A stretch of DNA of 40,714 nucleotides from Nodosilinea sp. P-1105 (GTDB lineage Bacteria; Cyanobacteriota; Cyanobacteriia; Phormidesmidales; Phormidesmidaceae). The position numbers were made by a program, and so were the translations under genes. This document shows, one piece after another, positions 33,890 to 40,714 of the stretch. Under the pieces are notes generated by a model that saw only the letters and a list, made by a program, of their open reading frames with translations, was not told the DNA's origin and did no database searches. How positions within the stretch are numbered: the stretch's first letter is position 1; the number at the start of each line of letters is the position of its first letter. The DNA is taken from assembly GCF_012911975.1 (NCBI RefSeq), contig NZ_SMDQ01000054.1, forward strand, positions 1-40,714, given 5' to 3'.

Positions 33890-36178
33890 ATGACAGCAAC
33901 GGTTCATTCCCCGCTTCCCACCGACTGCCCCCTCCCTGGGTGGCTTAAAACCTGTGTGCTGACCCACCATGGGGATCACCCTGATGAACCCAGCGCCGAT
34001 GTGGACGATAAATCGAATAGTTCCCTGGTGTGCCGGGCCTTTGAATTTGCCCACGAACTCCATCAGGGGCAGTACCGGGCCTCGGGCGAACCCTACATCT
34101 GTCATCCGATTGCGGTAGCAGGGCTGCTGCGGGATCTGGGGGGAGACAGCGCCATGATCGCCTCCGGCTTTCTCCACGACATTGTCGAAGATACTGACAT
34201 TACCCCAGAGGAGATTGAAGCAGAGTTTGGCAATGAAGTGCGGCAGCTAGTGGAAGGGGTCACCAAGCTGTCTAAATTTAATTTTGAAAGCAAAACCGAG
34301 CGCCAGGCCGAAAACTTTCGCCGCATGTTTCTGGCCATGGCCCAGGATATTCGGGTGATTGTAGTGAAGCTGGCCGATCGCCTGCACAATATGCGCACCC
34401 TAGAGCACCTGAACGATGACAAGCGCCGCCGCATTGCTCGGGAAACCATGGAAATTTTTGCCCCCTTGGCCAACCGCCTGGGGATTGGACGGTTTAAGTG
34501 GGAATTGGAGGATTTGTCCTTTAAGTACCTGGAACCCCACGCCTACCGGCAGATGCAGAAGCACATCACCGAAAAGCGGGCCGATCGCGAGGCTAGATTA
34601 GTGCAAGTGGCGGAAACCCTGCGCGATCGCATGCACCAGGCCGATATTCAAGTGGTCGATGTCAGTAGCCGTCCCAAGCACCTGTATGGCATTTACCGCA
34701 AAATGGAGCGGCAGCGGAAAGACTTCACCGAAATCTATGACATTGCCGCCATCCGCCTGATTGTGGGCACCAACGAAGAATGCTATCGAGCCTTAGCCAT
34801 TGCCCACGACGCCTTTCGTCCTATTCCTGGCCGGTTTAAAGACTACATTGGCTTGCCCAAGCCTAACCGCTATCAGTCGCTACACACCGTTGTCATTGGC
34901 CCTAAAGGTAAGCCCATTGAGGTGCAAATTCGCACCCTAGAAATGCACCACATCGCTGAATACGGGATTGCCGCCCACTGGAAGTACAAAGAAACTGGAG
35001 CTTCCAGTAATGCCCGCATGACAGCGGATGATGAAAAATTCACCTGGCTACGGCAGCTCCTAGAGTGGCAGAACGACCTCAAAGATGCCCAGGAATTCTT
35101 AGAAAACGTCAAGGGCAACCTGTTTGATGAAGATGTCTATGTCTTTACCCCCGATGGGGATGTCATGCCCCTGAGTCGGAGGGCAACACCGGTAGATTTT
35201 GCCTATCGCATCCACACCGAGGTGGGGAATCACTGCTCTGGGGCGCGGGTCAATGGTCGCATCGTCACCCTTGACACCCATCTGGAAAATGGTGACATTG
35301 TTGAGATTTTGACCCAAAAGAATAGTCACCCCAGCCTCGACTGGCTAAACTTTGTGGTCACCCCCAGCGCCCGCAACCGGATTCGTCAGTGGTACAAGCG
35401 ATCGCACCGGGATGAAAACATTGCCCGGGGCCGTGAACTACTGGAAAAAGAGTTGGGCCGCAATGGCTTTGAAGCCCTGCTTAAATCGGAACCCGCCCAG
35501 ATGGCGGCAGAACGCTGCAATTACCAAACCGTGGATGATTTGCTAGCAGGTCTAGGCTATGGCGAAGTCACCCTCAGTCTATTCGTCAATCGCCTGCGGG
35601 ATGCGGTCAAGGCTCAGCAGCCCCTAGAACCGGTTTCCCCAGAGGCCTCCCTCGACAGCTCTGATCAGTTTCTGGCCGGGGCGGTCACCAGCTCCCACAA
35701 GGCTCAGCGCCAGGTCACCTCTAAGGCACCCATCCTGGGGGTAGAAGGGCTGATGTATCACATTGCGGGCTGCTGCAACCCCCTGCCCGGGGAACCGATT
35801 ATGGGCAGCGTGTCCATGGGCAGTCGGGGAATTGCCATTCACCGCCAGGGGTGCCCCAACCTGGAGGGGGTTCCCGGCGATCGGATCATCCCAGTCAGCT
35901 GGAACCCCAATGAACTCAATAGTTCTCGCCAGACCTACCCCGTGGAAGTGCGGATTGAGGTGATTGATCGGGTAGGGGTCCTGAAGGATATCCTCTCCCA
36001 CCTGTCTGATCTGCAAATTAATGTCCACAAGGCCCAGGTTAAAACCTTCCCCGGCCAAACCGCCGAAATTGATCTGGGTCTAGATGTCAAAGACCACGAT
36101 CACCTAGACCAAACCTTTAGCCAAATTCGCAAGATGACCGACGTGCTGAATATTCGACGGATGAGCGAGGGGGGATGA
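33890..36178 (+). CDS. Bifunctional (p)ppGpp synthetase/hydrolase (Rsh/SpoT)
   Basis: A 762-residue RelA/SpoT homologue controlling the stringent response. An N-terminal HD hydrolase domain carries its metal ligands (H55, H72, H96-D97 and the following EDTDITPEE). The synthetase domain holds YGIYRKMERQRKD, YDIAAIRLIV and RFKDYIGLPKPNRYQSLHT; R315-D318 is the RxKD form typical of bifunctional enzymes, not the ExDD of RelA. A TGS domain (VYVFTPDGDVMPLSRRATPVDFAY, about 418-480) and a C-terminal ACT domain (about 685-760) follow. Compared with longer relatives it has an N-terminal lead of ~45 unconserved residues. ATG 33890 has no strong ribosome-binding site. Confidence 0.97.
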   Translation: MTATVHSPLPTDCPLPGWLKTCVLTHHGDHPDEPSADVDDKSNSSLVCRAFEFAHELHQGQYRASGEPYICHPIAVAGLLRDLGGDSAMIASGFLHDIVEDTDITPEEIEAEFGNEVRQLVEGVTKLSKFNFESKTERQAENFRRMFLAMAQDIRVIVVKLADRLHNMRTLEHLNDDKRRRIARETMEIFAPLANRLGIGRFKWELEDLSFKYLEPHAYRQMQKHITEKRADREARLVQVAETLRDRMHQADIQVVDVSSRPKHLYGIYRKMERQRKDFTEIYDIAAIRLIVGTNEECYRALAIAHDAFRPIPGRFKDYIGLPKPNRYQSLHTVVIGPKGKPIEVQIRTLEMHHIAEYGIAAHWKYKETGASSNARMTADDEKFTWLRQLLEWQNDLKDAQEFLENVKGNLFDEDVYVFTPDGDVMPLSRRATPVDFAYRIHTEVGNHCSGARVNGRIVTLDTHLENGDIVEILTQKNSHPSLDWLNFVVTPSARNRIRQWYKRSHRDENIARGRELLEKELGRNGFEALLKSEPAQMAAERCNYQTVDDLLAGLGYGEVTLSLFVNRLRDAVKAQQPLEPVSPEASLDSSDQFLAGAVTSSHKAQRQVTSKAPILGVEGLMYHIAGCCNPLPGEPIMGSVSMGSRGIAIHRQGCPNLEGVPGDRIIPVSWNPNELNSSRQTYPVEVRIEVIDRVGVLKDILSHLSDLQINVHKAQVKTFPGQTAEIDLGLDVKDHDHLDQTFSQIRKMTDVLNIRRMSEGG

Positions 36179-36294
36179 GGGGAGACGGGGTTGGGTGTCA
36201 GGGGTTAGGCTGGCCCCAAAGCCCGACACCCACTCCTAAACGCCAGTTCAATGTTAAGGTAATCACTTTGTAATAGTTAATTACCCTTAGCTCC

Positions 36295-37173
36295 ATGAAC
36301 CCCTTGCTTCAGCGTATTCAGGACAGCCTGCTTGATTTAGTGGGGCAATCTGTTCAACTTTTACCTGGGCTGTTCATTGGACTGGTGTTGGTGCTGCTCA
36401 CCTGGTATGTCGCCAAGGTGACCCAGCAGATCGTTGGTAAAATGGCTGAGCGCCTGGTGTCTAGCCGATCGCTGCAGCTTCTGGCCATGCAGGTGGCCCG
36501 GATTGGCACCTGGGCGATCGGCTTAATCATTGCCGCCGTGGTGGCCTTTCCTGACCTGCGCCTGGGAGACATCATTGGGCTGCTGGGGCTAGGCTCGGTG
36601 GCCATTGGCTTTGCCTTTCAAGATATCTTCAAAAACTTTCTGGCGGGTATTTTGCTACTGATCGAAGAGCCCTTCAGTCTGGGAGACCAGGTGATCATGG
36701 GGGACTACGAGGGCACAGTGGAATTAATTAAAGTGCGATCGACCCAACTGCGCACCTATACCGGAGAACTGGTCGAGATTCCCAATGCCATTGTGTTTAC
36801 CAATCCGGTGCGGGTGTTGACTGCGTTTCGCAGCCGCCGCACCGACCTAGATATCGGGGTAGATTACACCACGCCCCTGCCCCTGGCCAAGGGAACCTTT
36901 TTGGATGTCCTTAACCGGGCTGATGGGGTGCTCAGTCACCCGGAACCTGAGGTGGATGTGATTGGCTTTGGCGATAGCTCCATCGACTTTAAGCTACGCT
37001 ATTGGACCACGCCCCAAATGGCTGAGGTGCGACGGATTCAGACACAGGTGGCCATGGCCCTGAAAGCGGCCTGCGACGAAGCCGGTATTACCATTCCCTA
37101 CCCCATTCGCACCGTCCATATGTTTGACCAGGACCAGTTTAACGAAAGTCAGCGACGCAGTAGCACGAACTGA
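36295..37173 (+). CDS. Small-conductance mechanosensitive channel (MscS family)
   Basis: A 292-residue protein with three membrane helices (about 22-42, 66-86 and 91-113). The pore helix and beta domain are clear: LGLLGLGSVAIGFAFQDIFKNFLAGILLLIEEPF then LGDQVIMGDYEGTVELIKVRSTQLRTYTGELVEIPNAIVF, the MscS signature. The C-terminal alpha/beta cage runs to about 275, followed by a short polar tail. It releases solutes on sudden osmotic down-shift. It lies 116 bases after rsh on the same strand, and read-through is possible. Confidence 0.95.
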   Translation: MNPLLQRIQDSLLDLVGQSVQLLPGLFIGLVLVLLTWYVAKVTQQIVGKMAERLVSSRSLQLLAMQVARIGTWAIGLIIAAVVAFPDLRLGDIIGLLGLGSVAIGFAFQDIFKNFLAGILLLIEEPFSLGDQVIMGDYEGTVELIKVRSTQLRTYTGELVEIPNAIVFTNPVRVLTAFRSRRTDLDIGVDYTTPLPLAKGTFLDVLNRADGVLSHPEPEVDVIGFGDSSIDFKLRYWTTPQMAEVRRIQTQVAMALKAACDEAGITIPYPIRTVHMFDQDQFNESQRRSSTN

Positions 37174-37222
37174 GATTATGATGCCAGCTTCTTGTCAGGA
37201 GGCAGCGAGTTGTTAAACGAGT

Positions 37223-37382
37223 GACGCTAGTGCAGCGTCAAGTTTCAACATTAGGGTCCCCGTAGGTTGGGTGAAACGTAGTGGAACCCAACAGCAGTAA
37301 GCCTTGTTGGGTTCTGCTGGCGCGCCACCCAACCTACAAATTTAGAATTGACAGACCACTAGTGCAACGTCAAATCTTGACG
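37223..37382 (+). repeat. Compound hairpin element GTAGGTTGGGTG flanked by CTAGTGCA(A/G)CGTCAA repeats
   Basis: A central element runs from GTAGGTTGGGTG (37262-37273) to CACCCAACCTAC (37326-37337), perfect 12-base inverted arms. Inside, GAACCCAACA (37284-37293) pairs with TGTTGGGTTC (37305-37314). On either side lie near-identical direct repeats beginning CTAGTGCAGCGTCAA (37227) and CTAGTGCAACGTCAA (about 37359), each followed by a TTAGGG. GACGCT-AGCGTC and CGTCAA-TTGACG hairpins sit within those flanks. It looks like one repeat inserted into, or duplicating, another. Confidence 0.85.
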
Positions 37383-37425
37383 TTAGGGCTTCCAGATGTA
37401 GAAATTCGGTGGCATCAAGGTCCGA

Positions 37426-37590
37426 AATCCCCTCCTTTGGAGGGGTAGGGGTGAGTCAAGCTAGATTGAAAAGACCCACCCCGCCCTTTCCTGCGGAACG
37501 CTTTTCCTCGGAACGCTTCGCGAACGCGAACGGGCACCCCTCCCAGGAGGGGACCACCCCGCCCTTTCACGGGCATCCCCCCGGCCCCTT
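37426..37590 (+). repeat. GGAGGGGTAGGGGTG...CACCCCGCCC interspersed element
   Basis: It matches the order of blocks seen at 15481-15605 (AATCC..CTCC..GGAGGGGTAGGGGTG, CCACCCCGCCC, CCTGCGGAACGCT, CGGGCACCC). A block CCACCCCGCCCTTTC occurs twice (near 37480 and 37555), so this copy has an internal duplication. TTCGCGAACGCGAA adds a small hairpin. Confidence 0.65.
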
Positions 37591-37700
37591 TAGCTAGGGC
37601 ACACAAAACTCAGACACAAGTTTGCGGTCTCTTTACCAGCCATGGGCGGGTTTACAGTCTGAGCCCCCGTAGATTGGGCAAGACATTGAGGAGGCAGTGG

Positions 37701-40631
37701 GTGTTGCAGCGAATAGTGAGAGGGGTGGGGCTGCTTGGGGTAGTCGTGGCTGGGTCTGGGTGGCTCACCCCAGTCCTGGCTGGGCCAGGGCCAAGGGTGG
37801 TCGATACCCCGGTGAGCCCACGGCTGGGCGTTACGTTTGACACCAATGGAGCATTTCGAGAGTTTGCTAGCCTGACCGGCTTTGTGCCGCTGGGGCAAGT
37901 GCCGGGTCAGCATCTGTGGTTTTTGCAGGGGCAGGCCCGCCTGGATACCGCTGGCGTTTTGGGCAGTAATGTGCAGCTGGGGTATCGCACCCTGGGCCCC
38001 GATCAAGCCCGCTTGAACGGGGGGTATGTGGGGTTTGACACCCAGGACTATGACGGCGGCAGCTTTTACCAATTGGCAGCCGGGGTAGAGCAGGGGTGGG
38101 CTGGCTGGGAACTGCGGGGAAATCTCTATTGGCCAGTGGGCGATCGCGCCTCTGGGACCAGCTTGGGGGGTGCGCCCTTTTTTCAGGGGAATCAGCTACG
38201 GCTGCCCACCACCCGACAGGTGACCATGGCGGGTGGCGATGTCAGTGTGGGGGGCGCGATCGCCCACCTGGGTGACCTGGGGCCGCTGCATGGCTATGGC
38301 GGATTGTACTACTATGCCCCCCTCGACCAGGGCAGCTTTCTGGGCGGGCGGGCCTGGCTCACCGCCAACCCGGCGGCGGGGTTGACCCTGCAACTGGGGG
38401 CGCAGTATGACCCACGGTTTGGGGCCAATCTGCTGCTACAGACTAGCTTTAGCTGGGGGGGAAGTGGCTCTGGGGCCGAGTCCCCCCGATCCATCGCCCT
38501 GGGGCAGCCCATTCAACGCACCATGGGAATTGCCACCGCCACCGATCGCCGGATTGAGACTGCCCTCAACCCTGACACCAACCAGGCCTACCAGTTTTAC
38601 CATGTGCAGCCCGGAGGAGGGCCAGGGGATGGGTCTGTGGCGGCCCCCTACCCAGGGATTGATCTGGCCCTGGCGGTGGCTGGCAGCGGCGATCGCATTT
38701 ATGTGCAGCCGGGCAGCTTAACCCGTGGGTTTACCATTCCGGCCGGGGTGCACGTTCTTTCCCCTGGCCCGGTACAACCCCTGCGCACCCAGTTGGGCAC
38801 GGTGGCTTTACCGGGCTCTGGCAGCGGCAGTCGCCCCTATGTGCCGGGCACGGTGGTCATGGCCAACGACAGTCTGCTGTCAGGGTTTACCCTCGACCCG
38901 GGCCCAGACCAAGACGGGATTCAGGCCAATGGGGTGCGATCGGTGACGGTGCAAGACAACCACATCCTGGCGGCCCGCAATGGCATTTTGCTGAACCAGG
39001 TGAGTGGGGACCTGGCGGTGCAGCGCAACCAGGTACAAGCCGCGACCCAAAATGGCATTCTGCTGACTGTCACAGAAGCCGCTACGGTAGAAACCGCTGA
39101 CCTCAGCCACAACCAAGTTGGTCTGGCCGCTGGCAATGGTTTGCTGGTCCGACTGGCGGATAGCAGTCAAATCAACCGCCTCCACCTCCATCAAAACCAT
39201 ATCAACCAAGCTGGGGCAAACGGTCTGGGGGTCCTGGTTGACAGCAACAGCCGCCTGGGTACCGTGGACATTCAACAAACCCAGATTGGCCAGGCTGGGG
39301 CCAATGGCCTGCTGCTGCTGGCTGACAACGGCAGTCAGATCAACCAGGTCAACCTACAACAGAACCAGGTGAATCAGGCCAGCAGCAATGGCCTGGCGAT
39401 TTTGGCCCAGCAGGGTAGTGGGCTGGGGGCGCTAAACCTCAGGCATACGACGGTTGCCATGGCCGGTGACAACGGGGTGCTGGTGCTGGCGGCGGGGGGC
39501 AGTGCCCTGGGGCCGGTTGCCATCAGCGACACCGCTATCGAAACCGCTGGGGCCAATGGCGTGATTGTGGCTGGGCAAGCTGGGGCTACCCTAGCTACCG
39601 TCACCCTGGACAACCTATCGGTGGTTCAAGCCGGGGCCAACGGCATCCTGGTCAGTGCTGACCAAGGCTCAACCCTGCAGGGGGTTGCCCTGATCCAGCC
39701 TCAGGTGGGTGAGGCCGCAGGGAATGGGATTTTGCTGCTGGCGGACAATGGCAGCCAGGTGGGGGCTGTTCGGTTGGAGGGGGGCACCATCCAGGGGGCA
39801 GGGCAAAACGGGGTATTGCTACTCGCCAACAAGGGTAGCCGCCTAGCCAGCCTGACGGTTACCCAGACCCAGGTGGGACACAGCAGAGACAATAGCGCGA
39901 TCGCCGGTAACGGCCTGCTGATCCTGGCTGATCAGGGCAGTCAGATCGAAACCGCCAGCATTACCGGCAACCAACTGGCTGGGGTCAGCGCCAGTGGTGT
40001 TCAACTGCTCGCCTCCGGCCAGAGCCGGGTTGACAGTACCGAGATTCAGAACAATCAACTGCATACCATTGGCGGCGAGGGATTGTTGGTGATAGCTGAC
40101 GGCCAAAGTCAACTCACCCAGGTGGCCCTGACCCGTAATCAGCTACACACTATCGGGGGTAGCGGCATTCAGGCGATCGCCGATGGAGAAGGGCAGCTGT
40201 CAGCAATTGACATCACCGCCAACCAGATTCATCAAACCACCGGCAGCGGCATTCAGGTATTTGCCGCCAACCAGGGGGGCATTGATAGCGCCCAAATTAC
40301 CGCCAATACCCTGACCACCATTGGCCAGGATGGCATTGTGGCCTTTGCGGAAACCGGCGGCCAGCTCGCTACGGTCAGCATGGATCGCAATCAAGTCAGC
40401 GCAGCGGCCCAGGACGGCCTGCGACTGTTTGCCACCAACGGCGGCACCATTGAGCAGGGCCAGATCAGGCAAAACCAAACCCAGCAGGTGGGCAACACCG
40501 GGGTGTTTGGTTTTGCCGACAGCACCAGCCGCCTCTCCAGCCTGGCAGTAGTGAGCAACCAGATCCAGGGGTCCAGCCTACATTCCGCACTTTCAACTGG
40601 CACAGCGAGAATTAACCAGAGACCTCAGTAG
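37701..40631 (+). CDS. Secreted barrel-first protein with 28-residue beta-helix repeats
   Basis: A 976-residue protein from GTG 37701, chosen because a perfect AGGAGG (37689-37694) lies six bases upstream; TTG 37674 is in frame. The signal peptide is LLGVVVAGSGWLTPVLA. Residues about 30-250 are alternating strands ending FGANLLLQTSFSWGG, like the N-terminal barrel of inverse autotransporters. After a linker and a pectin-lyase-like start (about 290-475), 17 repeats of 28 residues run to the end with consensus NG(I/L/V)x(V/I/L)xADxGSx(I/L)xx(V/L)x(I/L)xxNQ(V/I)xxAG. The NG codons are exactly 84 bases apart from 39135 to 39807 and again from 39909 to 40497, with a single 6-residue insertion between. 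The repeats predict a right-handed parallel beta helix on the cell surface. Confidence 0.85.
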   Translation: MLQRIVRGVGLLGVVVAGSGWLTPVLAGPGPRVVDTPVSPRLGVTFDTNGAFREFASLTGFVPLGQVPGQHLWFLQGQARLDTAGVLGSNVQLGYRTLGPDQARLNGGYVGFDTQDYDGGSFYQLAAGVEQGWAGWELRGNLYWPVGDRASGTSLGGAPFFQGNQLRLPTTRQVTMAGGDVSVGGAIAHLGDLGPLHGYGGLYYYAPLDQGSFLGGRAWLTANPAAGLTLQLGAQYDPRFGANLLLQTSFSWGGSGSGAESPRSIALGQPIQRTMGIATATDRRIETALNPDTNQAYQFYHVQPGGGPGDGSVAAPYPGIDLALAVAGSGDRIYVQPGSLTRGFTIPAGVHVLSPGPVQPLRTQLGTVALPGSGSGSRPYVPGTVVMANDSLLSGFTLDPGPDQDGIQANGVRSVTVQDNHILAARNGILLNQVSGDLAVQRNQVQAATQNGILLTVTEAATVETADLSHNQVGLAAGNGLLVRLADSSQINRLHLHQNHINQAGANGLGVLVDSNSRLGTVDIQQTQIGQAGANGLLLLADNGSQINQVNLQQNQVNQASSNGLAILAQQGSGLGALNLRHTTVAMAGDNGVLVLAAGGSALGPVAISDTAIETAGANGVIVAGQAGATLATVTLDNLSVVQAGANGILVSADQGSTLQGVALIQPQVGEAAGNGILLLADNGSQVGAVRLEGGTIQGAGQNGVLLLANKGSRLASLTVTQTQVGHSRDNSAIAGNGLLILADQGSQIETASITGNQLAGVSASGVQLLASGQSRVDSTEIQNNQLHTIGGEGLLVIADGQSQLTQVALTRNQLHTIGGSGIQAIADGEGQLSAIDITANQIHQTTGSGIQVFAANQGGIDSAQITANTLTTIGQDGIVAFAETGGQLATVSMDRNQVSAAAQDGLRLFATNGGTIEQGQIRQNQTQQVGNTGVFGFADSTSRLSSLAVVSNQIQGSSLHSALSTGTARINQRPQ

Positions 40632-40714
40632 AGGAGATAGTATTTCCGGCAGGGCGCTCCAAAGAATTGCAGGATATGGCGACGCTCATCGGTGAGGTTG
40701 ACCACCTGGTGAAC
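40625..40714 (-). CDS. 3' end of a gene leaving the window (transposase-like tail possible)
   Basis: The minus strand is open from the window edge to a TGA at 40625-40627, giving 29 residues that read HQVVNLTDERRHILQFFG and end KYYLLY. Codon use and residue mix look like real protein. The short LTDERRHILQFFG...CRKYYLL tail reminds me of some IS transposase C-termini, but 29 residues are too few to decide. It is convergent with the beta-helix gene and their 3' ends overlap by seven bases. Confidence 0.5.
   Translation of the reverse strand, partial: VHQVVNLTDERRHILQFFGAPCRKYYLLY

Larger units (their letters stand above)
37174..37700. other. Repeat-rich intergenic region
   Basis: It holds a compound hairpin element (37223-37382) and a GGAGGGGTAGGGGTG-type element (37426-37590). 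The last ~100 bases before the next gene appear unique and include its ribosome-binding site. No gene is seen. Confidence 0.6.

Noticed and set aside
1-40714. tRNA, rRNA, riboswitch or small-RNA genes
   Set aside because: Reading the intergenic regions, I found no T-loop GGTTCGAATCC-type sequence, no rRNA segment and no riboswitch core I recognise; a covariance-model scan (Rfam, tRNAscan) would settle it.

Overview
This window looks like chromosomal DNA from a cyanobacterium, most likely a filamentous one. The evidence is: many GCGATCGC (HIP1-type) octamers inside and outside genes; a PatD-family heterocyst-frequency protein; a Get3d-type ATPase with a C-terminal alpha-crystallin domain; several cyanobacterial-type conserved proteins (a DUF3536/GH57 enzyme, a coiled-coil/TPR protein, a FecR-domain protein, a large CPBP-protease fusion); and dense families of short palindromic intergenic repeats. 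No rRNA, tRNA, CRISPR array, prophage or complete insertion sequence was seen. Genus cannot be fixed from the sequence alone.

Layout. 1-422 is repeat-bearing intergenic DNA. 423-5100 holds a coiled-coil/pseudo-PLD/TPR protein, a convergent membrane protein, a pentapeptide-repeat protein and CutA (the last two share an ATGA overlap). 5761-9403 holds gnd, a lipoprotein with a degenerate M23-like core, and a sensor histidine kinase. 9404-10582 is a 1.2 kb repeat-rich gap with an 8-mer minisatellite. 10583-16615 holds a GH57/DUF3536 enzyme, uraD and purK on the minus strand, and a secreted FecR-domain protein. 16960-23654 is a run of plus-strand envelope genes: a beta-barrel protein, a CPBP protease fused to a huge extracytoplasmic region, a small secreted protein, and a membrane-anchored FAD oxidoreductase. 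23767-28120 holds Get3d, an AMIN/amidase_3 cell-wall amidase and a PlsC-like acyltransferase. 28378-32368 holds methionine aminopeptidase and a minus-strand pair of a Ser/Thr kinase and a TonB-like protein. 32713-33487 holds a small unknown gene, a broken ketopantoate-reductase remnant and patD. 33890-37173 holds the bifunctional (p)ppGpp enzyme Rsh and an MscS channel. 37701-40631 is a secreted, barrel-first protein whose passenger is a 28-residue parallel beta-helix repeat. The last 90 bases are the 3' end of a minus-strand gene that runs off the window.

Functionally the window mixes housekeeping genes (gnd, purK, map, rsh) with an unusually high share of envelope and surface proteins. The points most worth a second look are the barrel plus 28-residue beta-helix protein, the kinase/TonB-like operon, the CPBP/small secreted protein/FAD oxidoreductase cluster, the coiled-coil/pseudo-PLD/TPR fusion, the ketopantoate-reductase remnant abutting patD, and several families of mobile-looking palindromic repeats. 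Start codons were chosen from ribosome-binding sites and N-terminal logic, so some differ from the longest open frame.
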